NCBI RefSeq assembly: GCF_000317065.1
Contig: NC_019701.1
Location: forward strand, 2,418,501-2,482,500
Length of the DNA: 64,000 bases
Reading direction: 5' to 3'
From: Pseudanabaena sp. PCC 7367
Lineage (GTDB): Bacteria > Cyanobacteriota > Cyanobacteriia > Pseudanabaenales > Pseudanabaenaceae
Both the position numbers and the translations under genes were made by a program. Below are positions 26,303 through 35,636 of this stretch, one piece after another. Below the pieces are notes generated by a model, which was given only the letters and a program-made list of their open reading frames with translations, ran no database searches and was not told where the DNA came from. Each line of letters begins with the position of its first letter. Positions within the stretch are counted from its first letter, which is position 1.

Positions 26303-27991
26303 GTGTCAGGTCAATATATAAAACAATATCAAGTGCAAGTGTACAAGAAAGCACGAGAGGTCGGCTGCAATCAAAATGAGTCAGCCGAGATTGCCGGCAT
26401 ATCAGTCCGTAGCGGCAGCCGTATTGAGCAAGGCAAACACCAGCCCAAGAGTAAAGGTGAGCGAGATTGGCGCACCCGCCGAGATCCGCTATCAGGAGTG
26501 TGGGAGGAAGAGCTAGAGCCAATGCTTCGACGTGAGCCTCGTCTAGAGGCGATGACATTGTATGAATATCTAGCCGAGCATTATCCAGGCCAATATGAGC
26601 AACAATTGCGTACCTTACAAAGGCGAGTGCAGGTATGGAAAAGTATCCATGGCAAACCGCAGGAGGTAATGTTTGAGATCCGCCATCAGCCCGGCGAAAT
26701 GGGTCTATCAGATTTTACCGAGCTCAAACAGGTGGAAGTTACCATCAAAGGGAAACAATATGAGCACCTGCTGTACCACTACCGTCTGGCCTACAGTGGC
26801 TGGCAATATGTGCAGGTAATCGAGGGTGGCGAGAGCTTTATCGGCTTGTCTGAAGGATTACAGAATGCGCTGCATGCCTGTGGTGGTGTACCAAAGCAGC
26901 ATCGCACCGATAATTTGAGTGCTGCCTATCGGAATATGGCGGGCAAACGGCATAAACCACTAACCCAATTCTATGCCGAGCTATGTGAACACTATGGCAT
27001 GAGTCCAAGTCGCAATAACCCAGGCGTGGCTCATGAAAATGGCTCCATCGAATCTCCCCATGGACATTTCAAGCGCCGGTTGCGCCAAGCTCTGTATTTG
27101 CGTGGCAGCTTTGAGTTTGAGTCAGTGAGTGCATATCAAGAATTTATCGAGCAGGTGGTTGCCAAGCTCAATTGTAAATGCAGCGCCAAGTTTGCCGAGG
27201 AAAAAGTAACCCTACAACCACTACCGAGATATCGCTGTGCCGATTACGAAGAATTGACGGTGCGGGTGACCTGCCACAGCACCATTTCGGTGCGCTGCAT
27301 TCTTTACACGGTGCCATCAAGACTGATTGGCAGGCAGCTGAATATTCATATCTATCACAACCGCCTGGTCGGTTATTTGGGGCAGCAACAAGTGGTGGAA
27401 CTACCCCGTTTGCGAGTACATGGGTCAGCCAAAATCCGCCGTGCTCGCTGTATTAACTACCGCCATGTAATTGATAGCCTCAGGCGTAAACCCCGTGCCT
27501 TTATTTACTGCACCTGGCAGCAAGACCTATTGCCTAATCAACAATGGCGGCAGCTGTGGCAGAGGTTACAGGCTGATTTTGAAATCGATAATGCAGCGCG
27601 CATCATGGTTGAAGCCCTCTATATTGCTGCCAAGCACGATAGAGAAACTACAGTGGCCGACTATCTTGAAACCCAACTGCAGCAGGGCACTCTCAGCCTG
27701 AAGGCTCTACAGCAACAGTTCCTACTACCCCAGCAGCAATTGAGCGTACCTCAACTAAACGTACAACAACATTCGCTTTCAGCCTATGACCAACTCCTCG
27801 AAACCAAACCCGAACAATACTCTGAGCCTGATACTCAAACAGCTACGACTCTCGCACATGCTCCAACATTGGCAGACTATCGAGCAGAAGGCCACCCAAC
27901 AGCATTGGGCTTACGACCGGTTCTTGCTCGCTCTGTGCGAATTGGAACTGGATTATCGCCAACAGAATCGGATCAAACGAGCTCTCGCTGA
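26303..27991 (+). CDS. istA: IS21-family transposase IstA
   Basis: The 562-residue DDE transposase reads from GTG 26303. An N-terminal helix-turn-helix (about 12-45) recognises the ends. The catalytic residues are visible as Asp137 (SDFTEL), Asp203 (HRTDN) and Glu250 (AHENGSIES). A C-terminal beta-rich domain follows. The family-typical end AYDQLLE occurs around residue 500, but the frame continues another 60 or so codons, overlapping istB by 206 bases in a different frame. The tail composition (Thr, Ala and Ser rich) looks like a read-through extension. Transposition also needs the IstB ATPase encoded immediately downstream. Confidence 0.95.
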   Translation: MSGQYIKQYQVQVYKKAREVGCNQNESAEIAGISVRSGSRIEQGKHQPKSKGERDWRTRRDPLSGVWEEELEPMLRREPRLEAMTLYEYLAEHYPGQYEQQLRTLQRRVQVWKSIHGKPQEVMFEIRHQPGEMGLSDFTELKQVEVTIKGKQYEHLLYHYRLAYSGWQYVQVIEGGESFIGLSEGLQNALHACGGVPKQHRTDNLSAAYRNMAGKRHKPLTQFYAELCEHYGMSPSRNNPGVAHENGSIESPHGHFKRRLRQALYLRGSFEFESVSAYQEFIEQVVAKLNCKCSAKFAEEKVTLQPLPRYRCADYEELTVRVTCHSTISVRCILYTVPSRLIGRQLNIHIYHNRLVGYLGQQQVVELPRLRVHGSAKIRRARCINYRHVIDSLRRKPRAFIYCTWQQDLLPNQQWRQLWQRLQADFEIDNAARIMVEALYIAAKHDRETTVADYLETQLQQGTLSLKALQQQFLLPQQQLSVPQLNVQQHSLSAYDQLLETKPEQYSEPDTQTATTLAHAPTLADYRAEGHPTALGLRPVLARSVRIGTGLSPTESDQTSSR

Positions 27992-28556
27992 GGCTAAATT
28001 ACCTACTGGTAAAAGCTTTACCTCTTTCGATTTTGAACATTGCCCTAGTTTCAAATCAGCGCCACTGATCCAACTGGCACAAGATACGGCCTGGTTGGAT
28101 AGGGCCGAAAACTGCTTGCTATTTGGACCTTCCGGGGTCGGTAAAACTCATCTTGCTGCTGCGCTCGGGCGCTCGATGATTGAAATGGGCAAACGGGTTA
28201 AGTTCTTCTCGGCCTATGCTTTGCTACAACATCTACAGCAAGCCAAACTACAACTTCAGCTTGCCTCTATCCTTGCCAAACTTGACCGCTTTGATTTACT
28301 CATTATTGATGATCTTGGCTATGTCAAAAAATCTGAGGCTGAAACTTCCGTCCTGTTTGAGCTGATTGCTCATCGTTATGAACGCAAAAGCCTCATCATT
28401 ACTGCTAATCAGCCTTTCTCGCAATGGGATCACATCTTTGCCGATGACATGATGACTGTTGCTGCCGTTGACCGCCTCATTCATCATGCTCTCATTGTTG
28501 AAATTCATGCTGATAGTTTCCGTAAACGCAACGCTGTTGAGCGCTCGCAAAAATAA
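27786..28556 (+). CDS. istB: IS21-family helper ATPase IstB
   Basis: The 256-residue AAA+ ATPase related to DnaC assists IstA in target selection. Walker A is GPSGVGKTH, Walker B is LLIIDDLGYV, and the C-terminus FADDMMTVAAVDRLIHHALIVE is typical of the family. ATG 27786 lies inside istA in another frame. The early residues LILKQLRLSHMLQHW match the family start, so most of the overlap really codes in both frames. No frameshift or stop interrupts it. Translation is probably coupled to istA. Confidence 0.95.
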   Translation: MTNSSKPNPNNTLSLILKQLRLSHMLQHWQTIEQKATQQHWAYDRFLLALCELELDYRQQNRIKRALAEAKLPTGKSFTSFDFEHCPSFKSAPLIQLAQDTAWLDRAENCLLFGPSGVGKTHLAAALGRSMIEMGKRVKFFSAYALLQHLQQAKLQLQLASILAKLDRFDLLIIDDLGYVKKSEAETSVLFELIAHRYERKSLIITANQPFSQWDHIFADDMMTVAAVDRLIHHALIVEIHADSFRKRNAVERSQK

Positions 28557-28852
28557 TAATCGCTATCAATCCGAATCTTACTGCTCCTTGAGGTTCAACA
28601 TATGCAGTTCCTTTCAGCTTAGTTTTAGTTGTCATTTGCACACGTCATTTACATCCGCTATTTGCCAAGTAATTGACGCCGTCGAAATTGGTAATTGACA
28701 TTTAACAGGCTTGAATAAATTGTACGGACTTGCCAAGACTTCAGGGTAATCGATCGCACTTAAACTTATGTGCCTAAATTATGTACTTGGCTTACTCAAG
28801 CCTTTGGTACAACAAATTCAAGATGCAAATTCTAGACACCTAGATTAAATAT

Positions 28853-31780
28853 CTAGATATAGACCACATCGTCAGAATTGAGATCGGCGGCACTTTGCTG
28901 GAGGAGTGCGATTAGATCACCACCAAAGAAAATACCCTGACCCATAATATTCCTGCCTTCAACCATCAAGGAGATGGTTTGAGTGGTGTAGTCTGCTGGG
29001 GCACCAACTAGAACGAGTTGATCGCCATCTGGATTAAAGTCAGTAATATAGGCAAAGTCATCATTGCCATTGCCTAAGTAGTAGACTCCTAGCTGGTTAC
29101 CCAACACAAAGACATCATCGCCGCTAAAGCCACTGCCAGTGAGTCGATCGATCTGACCAACCCCTTGCGAAGTGCAAGCTCCATCGAGGGTGTCATTGCC
29201 CTCCCCACCAAGCAGGACATCATTACCATCGCCACCAATCAAAGAGTCATTACCCAGGCCACCATTGATCCGATCGATGCCTTTACCGCCAAAGATCGTG
29301 TCATCACCAAAGTTGCCATTAATGCCTTGATTAGGATCGCCGCCAATAATCAGGTCGCCATTGGGTGTACCAGCAATAAAGGGATCATTCGGTCCACCAA
29401 ACACACCAGGTGAATTAGCAAGTGGTGTAAAGAAGCTGGTATCGGTATCAGTATTATCGAGTGGATTAGCATCCATTTGGCCGATCGGTGTAGCCGTAGC
29501 CGTATTGCTCAAGCTGACACTCAAGCCCAAATCACAATTGACAATGCCAGTGACGGTAACAGTTGCGGTCTCGCCAGCTTCCACCACTACACCGGTTTGG
29601 TCAATATCACCAGTGCCCTCAAATAGGGTTCCTTCAGTGTCAACGATCGTCCAGGATACACCTAGCAACTCAACCGGGAAGGTATCTTCGATCGACACAT
29701 TACTGGCATCTGCGCCGCCATTATTGGTAACTTCGATCGTATAGGTAATTTCTGCGCCAGGTAGTACCTCAAGGGTGGAGCCAGGAGCAGGAGCCTTGTC
29801 AACGGCCAAGTCCACATCAGACAGTTGTTCTACCGCCCCTAGATCAATTATGGCATTGGTAATTCTAGGTGCGCCGCGTTCATCGGTAGTATCGATCGTG
29901 CCAATCAGATCAGCAACCACGGCCGCATCCAGGCCAATACTGGTATAGAAAGTTTCTAGATTAGTTACAGTTTGATTGTAGGTATCATTTGTACCGACAT
30001 CAAAGAGCGGATTATCAGCTACTGCAGGTACCAAACCATCACCAGGCTGTCGCATTGCATGGGTGAGGGGTGATCCGGCAGGCGCTCCATTCAATGCCAG
30101 GGTAGGATCTAAAATTTCGTCAACCCCACCTACGCCTTCAGTTGCAAAGGTAAGTGGGCCACTCGCAAACGTAGACCCAGTATCATCACCCACCAAGTTA
30201 GCGCCTGGTGGGGCAGTATCCAGAAAATCGCCAAATACATCAGGCGAAGCAGGGGCAACATTACCAGCAATAACGTTGTTGCCAGCAAAGATATCACCAC
30301 TATTAAAGAAGCCACCATTATCCGCGAGGGTACTGCGGTAAATCCCACCGCCAATCCCAGAAGCGCCAGCAATAACAGTATTAAAGGCAACGGTTGAGTT
30401 GACGATTACCAATTCACCGGGGCCAGATTGCAAGATACCGCCACCACGGGCATTGGTAGCTGGATCGCCACCGGCAGTATTACTACTTACGGTGCTATTA
30501 ATAATGGTTAAACCGGGATTACCATTATCACCGCCAGCACCTGTGTTGATGCCACCGCCACCATCGACGGGGAATACAACACCAGGACCATCGCCAAAGG
30601 CGGTGTTATTGCTGATCGTGCTATTGGCGATCACCATCGTGCCTTCAAACCTGTTAGTGACAGGATCTTGGAAGTCGGCATTTTGGATTGCGCCACCCAC
30701 GCCAGCAGCAAAGTTGCCATCGAGGAAGGAATTATTAATAATTACGGTGCCACCAATGTTGTAGAGCACGCCCCCATCGGTACGAATCCCATCCAACATG
30801 CCTGGTGCTTCGGTTTGGCCATTGGTGATTGTAATGTCGTTGAGGACTAAGCGCGAATCGGTGGCCGAAAAACGAGGGCTGTCAACCGTATTGCCGCCAA
30901 GATTGTCACCACGCGGAATGTAAAAGAAACGAAATGGTGCTGCTGCTCCATCTCTAGTTAAGGTAGAGCCATTAGCATTGATGATGATTTCGCTGGTAAT
31001 GAAGGGCAAACCAGTGGCACCAACGGGCTGGTTGAAAGCGGTAGATATTATTGCTGTCTGCGATTCGGCAGTTGGCGTAGTCAGGGTATAGGTTGAGCTT
31101 GCCGCCAGATTAATTGTATCTTCACCTGGGTTAGCGATTTCATCATTGGCCATGTTGATCGCGTCGATCAGCCCTGCCGTATCACCAGCCGCCACATTGA
31201 AGGTAGCTAACAAACCGCCAAAATCTGCTTGAGCCGCAGCCGAGAGCGCTGCACTAGCTTCGATCGCACCAGTGGTTACTTCTAAGTCCCAATCGCCACC
31301 AAGAGCCGCACTCCCAGTTGGATCGATCGATGCGGCTACATCAGCACCAGTGAGGGTAGCAATCTGCTCTACAAAAGTATAGCCGTCAGGGCTACCAGCC
31401 ACATCACAGCCAAACAGCATGATGTCAGCATCTTCACTGAGATGATCGCCCCATGATTGTAGATCAGCGCTGTAGGCATCAATGTTACTGGCATCTAGCT
31501 GTGTTGCACCAAGCTGTAAACTACCGTCCGAGCCGTGAGAAATGACCTGAATACTGGCCACTTCATCATGCCAGCTCAGCTCTTGCGTAATCTGCTGAAC
31601 ACCATCTAACTCTGGGTCAAGCACAACCACTTGAGCAGAAGGATCAAGGCCAGCAATCACGCTTTCAAAATCGGGAATATCTGAATCAACGAATACCAGA
31701 TTCACTGCTTCAGACCCATTCTCTCCCCCACCAAAAGCCCCACTTTTAAGGCTATCCAAATTACCTGTGTTGTCATTCAT
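28853..31780 (-). CDS. Large DUF4347 / beta-helix / DUF11 / RTX surface protein
   Basis: The 975-residue protein has a DUF4347 domain (about 28-190, with VISHGSDGSLQLG and MLFGCDVAGSPDG). A long parallel beta-helix-type region follows (about 195-640) with many NST, N-N-T and G-rich turns, then a DUF11 Ig-like domain (about 655-790, AEITYTIEVTNNGGADASNV), calcium-binding nonapeptides (about 815-880, GGDGNDVLLGGEGNDTL) and a C-terminal domain of about 90 residues. It has no N-terminal signal peptide. The RTX block suggests type I secretion, and the architecture suggests a cell-surface or extracellular adhesin-like role. Together with the two smaller RTX proteins, the window has three such products. 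Confidence 0.85.
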   Translation of the reverse strand: MNDNTGNLDSLKSGAFGGGENGSEAVNLVFVDSDIPDFESVIAGLDPSAQVVVLDPELDGVQQITQELSWHDEVASIQVISHGSDGSLQLGATQLDASNIDAYSADLQSWGDHLSEDADIMLFGCDVAGSPDGYTFVEQIATLTGADVAASIDPTGSAALGGDWDLEVTTGAIEASAALSAAAQADFGGLLATFNVAAGDTAGLIDAINMANDEIANPGEDTINLAASSTYTLTTPTAESQTAIISTAFNQPVGATGLPFITSEIIINANGSTLTRDGAAAPFRFFYIPRGDNLGGNTVDSPRFSATDSRLVLNDITITNGQTEAPGMLDGIRTDGGVLYNIGGTVIINNSFLDGNFAAGVGGAIQNADFQDPVTNRFEGTMVIANSTISNNTAFGDGPGVVFPVDGGGGINTGAGGDNGNPGLTIINSTVSSNTAGGDPATNARGGGILQSGPGELVIVNSTVAFNTVIAGASGIGGGIYRSTLADNGGFFNSGDIFAGNNVIAGNVAPASPDVFGDFLDTAPPGANLVGDDTGSTFASGPLTFATEGVGGVDEILDPTLALNGAPAGSPLTHAMRQPGDGLVPAVADNPLFDVGTNDTYNQTVTNLETFYTSIGLDAAVVADLIGTIDTTDERGAPRITNAIIDLGAVEQLSDVDLAVDKAPAPGSTLEVLPGAEITYTIEVTNNGGADASNVSIEDTFPVELLGVSWTIVDTEGTLFEGTGDIDQTGVVVEAGETATVTVTGIVNCDLGLSVSLSNTATATPIGQMDANPLDNTDTDTSFFTPLANSPGVFGGPNDPFIAGTPNGDLIIGGDPNQGINGNFGDDTIFGGKGIDRINGGLGNDSLIGGDGNDVLLGGEGNDTLDGACTSQGVGQIDRLTGSGFSGDDVFVLGNQLGVYYLGNGNDDFAYITDFNPDGDQLVLVGAPADYTTQTISLMVEGRNIMGQGIFFGGDLIALLQQSAADLNSDDVVYI

Positions 31781-32613
31781 AATTTTTCTTAGGACTGTGC
31801 TATTCGCCTGAATTGCGCATATGAAGCCTTGTTACACAAACTACACTAATCAAGCTCATTTTGTCATTGGTAGAATCAGCGTAAGTAGATCTGATTACGG
31901 ATCAGCTCAAACTAGTAACAAATATGGCTTAATAAGACAAAAACGCGCTGTAAATACGCTATATATAGACCGAAAATGTTGCTTTACCTATTTGAATCAT
32001 GAAAAATTCGGCATATTAATTTAGTGCCGATCGCTTATTAAAATTTTTATTGCAGCTTTAAATTTTTGCCCTGAACAATAATTGCTTTAACCAGCATAAA
32101 ATCGTGCTGGCTGCCACCCCTGGTTGTAAGTACGCTGGAAATTGCGAGTGCCTAGATAAGTTAGCATTCATAGCAAGTTAGAACCTAAACCACTACCCAA
32201 ATATGCATTGCTAGGCATATCAAAGTTCTGGCGTGAGTTGATTGAACGGCAATTGTCGATCGATCGCTATTTTTGGATCTGCCAGAATTGGCAAAAAAGT
32301 CCCAAAATCACTCACTTAAGTTAATTATTAGCATTAAAAGTGGTTTTGTACATATATAAACCAATACAGAAATTCAGTTATAAAGCAATACAGAAATCAG
32401 TCTAGTTCATACTCTATAGCATAAATTTTGCTCAAGCTAGATAAATCTAGACGATCGCATCTGCCGATGGTAGCTATGATGCTAAACCGGCGATCCAGAT
32501 TTCAGGATGATCAGCTATGTTAAGAATTCTCCCAAATTCACATCGGACTACCGGAGTTTAATTAAAACTCAAATATAATAGGTGGGGCAATATTAAAGTT
32601 AGATTCCGCTACT
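31781..32613. other. Intergenic control region between the DUF4347 gene and sir
   Basis: This 833-base divergent gap has no credible ORF. The frame at 31821-32024 has no family resemblance. Before sir there is a direct repeat CAATACAGAAAT at 32362-32373 and 32386-32397, 24 bases apart, a spacing close to two helical turns, so it may be a regulator site. The sir promoter is expected between there and 32600. Confidence 0.5.
32362..32397. repeat. 12-bp direct repeat upstream of sir
   Basis: CAATACAGAAAT occurs at 32362-32373 and 32386-32397, a 24-base centre-to-centre distance, about 220 bases before sir. It could be paired activator half-sites or a chance duplication. Confidence 0.7.
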
Positions 32614-34524
32614 ATGACTAATACCATGAAGCGCTCTAAGTTAGAGTCGATCAAGGAAAGGAGTAACTTCCTGCGTGGCCCCATTGATGCCGAATTAAAT
32701 AATGATGATCCATTCTTTAGTAAAGACGGGATTCAGATTCTTAAGTTTCATGGTTCGTATCAGCAAAAAGACCGAGACTTGCAAAAAGCTAAGGCCAAAG
32801 GTGAAGCACCTACCTACAGCATGATGCTGCGCACCCGCAGTCCAGGCGGCATTATTCCTTGGCAATTATATTTAACTCTCGATCAACTCTGCGATCGCTA
32901 CGGCAACCATACCCTTCGTGCGACGACGCGGCAGGGTTTTCAGATGCATGGTATTCTCAAGCAGGACTTGAAAACCGTGATCGCCGATATTGTCAAAAAT
33001 ATGGGTTCTACGGTCGGTGCATGTGGCGATATCAATCGGAATGTGATGGCTCCGCCTGCCCCCTTCAAGGATCGCCCCGCCTATGTATATGCCCATGAAT
33101 ATGCCCATAAGTTGGCGGATTTGCTTGCGCCCCAGGCTGGTGCCTATTATGATGTGTGGCTCGATGGTGAAAAAGCCGTAACCGCCGAAGCGCCAGAAGT
33201 TACTGAGGCCAGAAACAAATCAGGACGCGGTAAGCGAGATACTAATATTGCCAATAGTGATGAGCCGATCTATGGCACCCACTACATGCCGCGCAAGTTT
33301 AAAATTGCGATCGCCACACCTGGAGATAACTCAGTCGATCTATTCACCAATGATCTGGGCTTGGTGGTGATTACTGACAAAAAGCATAAATTGCTGGGCT
33401 TCAATGCCTACGTGGGTGGTGGTTTAGGGCGTACCCACAATAATGAATCCACGATCGTGCGCATGGCTGATCCGATCGCCTTCGTGCCCCTGGCGCATGT
33501 CTATGAATTTACTAAAGCCGTGGTGGCAGTGCAAAGAGACAATGGCGATCGCTTCAATCGCCGTCATGCCCGCCTCAAATATTTGCTGAATGACTGGGGC
33601 GTAGAAAAATTCAAGCAGGTCTTGAGTGAATATTATCCAGAACGATTAGAACCACTCAAACCACTACCCAAATGGCAATACCTGGATTATTTGGGTTGGC
33701 ATGAGCAGGGCGATGGCAATTATTTTGTCGGTATTTCGATCGAAAATGGCCGCATTCTCGATCGTGAGGGGCTCAAGCTCAAATCTGCATTGCAGGAAAT
33801 TATTGGTGAATATCACCTGCCAATGCACCTCACGCCCAACCACAATGCTTTGCTCTGCGATATTAAACCAAAAGATCGAGAGGCAATTCAGGCAATTCTC
33901 GATCGCAATGGCATTCTCGCCCCAGAGCAAGTTGATCCCCTGGTGCGCTATTCAATGGCCTGCCCCGCATTTCCCACCTGTGGTCTGGCGATCACTGAGT
34001 CAGAGCGGATTTTACCCAGTGTGACCGATCGCTTACGCAAATTGATCGATCGGCTCGGTTTGGGCGAAGAAAAGTTCATTACCCGGATGACAGGCTGCCC
34101 CAATGGTTGTGCAAGGCCCTATATGGCGGAAATTGGTTTTGTTGGTTCTGGGGTTGATGCCTATCAGCTCTGGCTGGGTGGTAATTTCGATTCGACCCAA
34201 CTGGCGGCACCATATCTAAAAAGTATGCCGCTGGCGGAACTAGAAACCACCCTGGAGCCATTGTTTGTTTACTTTAAACAAGCTCGCAAACCCAAAGAAG
34301 GATTTGGCAGTTTTTGTGCGCGGGTTGGGTTTGATGGTCTGCGTAGTTTTACGGCTAGTTATGTGCCCCAAAAAGCTAGCAAGGCTGGAAAATCCAAAGA
34401 TCAGCGCCGCCGGGTTACGCTTTCGACTGATACCTACGATCGCCTCAAGCAAGCTGCTAGCAGTCGAGGACAATCAATGAAGCAAATTGTGGAAACAGCG
34501 ATCGCTAAATACCTGGATAGCTAG
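32614..34524 (+). CDS. sir: Ferredoxin-sulfite reductase with RHH-like C-terminal tail
   Basis: The 636-residue siroheme/[4Fe-4S] enzyme reduces sulfite to sulfide with electrons from ferredoxin in assimilatory sulfur metabolism. Substrate- and siroheme-binding features include LRATTRQGFQMHG and GDINRNVMAPPAPF. The cluster cysteines lie in CPAFPTCGLA and TGCPNGCARP. The core ends near residue 580. From residue 598 the tail RRRVTLSTDTYDRL followed by SMKQIVETAIAKYL has the strand-helix-turn-helix pattern of ribbon-helix-helix DNA-binding domains. Plastid sulfite reductase is known to bind DNA, so this tail is of interest. ATG 32614 is the upstream of two nearby starts; ATG 32626 is also possible. 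cobS follows after 14 bases. Confidence 0.95.
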   Translation: MTNTMKRSKLESIKERSNFLRGPIDAELNNDDPFFSKDGIQILKFHGSYQQKDRDLQKAKAKGEAPTYSMMLRTRSPGGIIPWQLYLTLDQLCDRYGNHTLRATTRQGFQMHGILKQDLKTVIADIVKNMGSTVGACGDINRNVMAPPAPFKDRPAYVYAHEYAHKLADLLAPQAGAYYDVWLDGEKAVTAEAPEVTEARNKSGRGKRDTNIANSDEPIYGTHYMPRKFKIAIATPGDNSVDLFTNDLGLVVITDKKHKLLGFNAYVGGGLGRTHNNESTIVRMADPIAFVPLAHVYEFTKAVVAVQRDNGDRFNRRHARLKYLLNDWGVEKFKQVLSEYYPERLEPLKPLPKWQYLDYLGWHEQGDGNYFVGISIENGRILDREGLKLKSALQEIIGEYHLPMHLTPNHNALLCDIKPKDREAIQAILDRNGILAPEQVDPLVRYSMACPAFPTCGLAITESERILPSVTDRLRKLIDRLGLGEEKFITRMTGCPNGCARPYMAEIGFVGSGVDAYQLWLGGNFDSTQLAAPYLKSMPLAELETTLEPLFVYFKQARKPKEGFGSFCARVGFDGLRSFTASYVPQKASKAGKSKDQRRRVTLSTDTYDRLKQAASSRGQSMKQIVETAIAKYLDS

Positions 34525-34538
34525 TTGGGTAGTTTAGT

Positions 34539-35321
34539 ATGTCGTGGCGTAAATTTCTCGCCGCCCTGTTGTTCTATACCAACCTGCCTTTACCAGCTAC
34601 TATTGCTGCCGATCCAGCCAAATTAGACTTTTTGGGCATTGCTGCCTATGCCCCGATTATTGGGATTGGCTTGGGGGCAATCCTGAGTCTATTGGATGAT
34701 GGCCTGGTCTGGGTGATAGCTTGGCGAGATTTGGGCGAGTCGATGTTACTGTTGCGATCGGCTGTGCTGATCCTGGCCTTACTTTGGCTGACTGGTGGTC
34801 TGCATCTGGATGGAGCGATGGATACTGCCGATGGCTTGGCAGTTACCGATCCACAACGGCGGCTAGAAGTGATGGCAGATAGTCATACTGGTGCTTTTGG
34901 GGTGATGGCGGCGATCGCTATTTTAATGCTGAAAACAATCGCCCTGGCGCAGATTAATCAATTGCGGGGTTGGGTTTTGATTGTTGTTTTGGCCTGGGCA
35001 AGATGGGGGCAACTGCGATCGATCGCTGCCTATGCATATCTAAAGCCGGCTGGCAAAGGCAAGTTTCACAAGGACTCGATCAAGCCCTGGCAGCCTTGGC
35101 TATTGTTTGCGTTACTTGGGGTTTTTTTTGCGATCGCGGCGGTTCTGACTCAGCAGTTTTGGCTGATTTTGCCAATTAATTTAATTAGTGTGGCGATCGC
35201 CTGGTTGGTGGGAGCATGGTTTAACCATCAACTCGGCGGGCATACTGGCGATACCTATGGCGCGGTGGTAGAGTGGAGCGAAGCCCTAATTCTAGTTTTA
35301 GTAGCGATTTGGATTAACTAG
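34539..35321 (+). CDS. cobS: Cobalamin synthase (adenosylcobinamide-GDP ribazoletransferase)
   Basis: The 260-residue integral membrane enzyme joins adenosylcobinamide-GDP to alpha-ribazole in the last steps of cobalamin assembly. The family hallmark GGLHLDGAMDTADGL is present near residue 87-101, followed by MADSHTGAFGV, and the C-terminus has GGHTGDTYGAVVEWSE. Several hydrophobic helices separate them. It begins 14 bases after sir, so the two may share a transcript, perhaps because siroheme and corrinoids share precursors. No cobalamin riboswitch is evident. Confidence 0.95.
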   Translation: MSWRKFLAALLFYTNLPLPATIAADPAKLDFLGIAAYAPIIGIGLGAILSLLDDGLVWVIAWRDLGESMLLLRSAVLILALLWLTGGLHLDGAMDTADGLAVTDPQRRLEVMADSHTGAFGVMAAIAILMLKTIALAQINQLRGWVLIVVLAWARWGQLRSIAAYAYLKPAGKGKFHKDSIKPWQPWLLFALLGVFFAIAAVLTQQFWLILPINLISVAIAWLVGAWFNHQLGGHTGDTYGAVVEWSEALILVLVAIWIN

Positions 35322-35440
35322 CGGCCAGAAATAATGGCTCACAACTTAACAAAACTTAATCATACCGAGTTCTTTACTTTTATTTACTATCTTAGTAATA
35401 CAGCAACGTAAGAGCTGCTTCTAGTTCCAATCTAGTTAAT

Positions 35441-35478
35441 CCAGTCATATTGCGAGGGCTATGCGTGGACTGGTTTTT
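35441..35478 (+). terminator. Candidate terminator downstream of cobS
   Basis: CCAGTC (35441-35446) pairs with GACTGG (35468-35473), extended weakly by ATA/TAT, and is followed by five T. It lies 120 bases after the cobS stop on the same strand. Confidence 0.5.
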
Positions 35479-35605
35479 CTAGGCTAGAACCTCTGCTAAA
35501 TTAAGCGACCAGCCAATTTTGTAGAGTATTGTTCTTCAGTTTCAGGATATGGGAACTAACTGCAGTGTCTGCTTTTCTGTAATCACATGAATCCGTCTTC
35601 AAACT

Positions 35606-35636
35606 CTGTCACTATTTTGGTGAGCAGGGTTTTTTT
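35606..35636 (+). terminator. Candidate Rho-independent terminator
   Basis: CTGTCAC pairs with GTGA-G-CAG around a 7-base loop, with one bulged base, and seven T follow (35630-35636). No annotated gene lies between the preceding terminator-like hairpin and this one, so it may end an unannotated RNA. Confidence 0.5.

Larger units (their letters stand above)
26128..28707 (+). mobile_element. Complete IS21-family insertion sequence with 6-bp target duplication
   Basis: The 2580-base element begins TGTTAGGCGACAATTACC and ends in the related inverted form TGGTAATTGACATTTAACA. The flanks GGCTTG (26122-26127) and GGCTTG (28708-28713) are an exact target-site duplication. Internal end repeats of the IS21 kind are visible: left GACAATTACCTTGGC (26136-26150) and GACGATTACTTGGC (26159-26172), and right, inverted, 28664-28677 and 28690-28699. 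The element carries intact istA and istB. Intact genes and a perfect duplication indicate a recent insertion into intergenic DNA. Confidence 0.92.

Noticed and set aside
30130..30764. Long frames in other phases inside the DUF4347 gene
   Set aside because: Low-complexity, repeat-encoded sequence keeps several frames open. The 975-residue minus-strand frame alone shows domains.
31821..32024. 67-codon open frame upstream of sir
   Set aside because: No domain, and it lies in the divergent promoter region. Likely chance.
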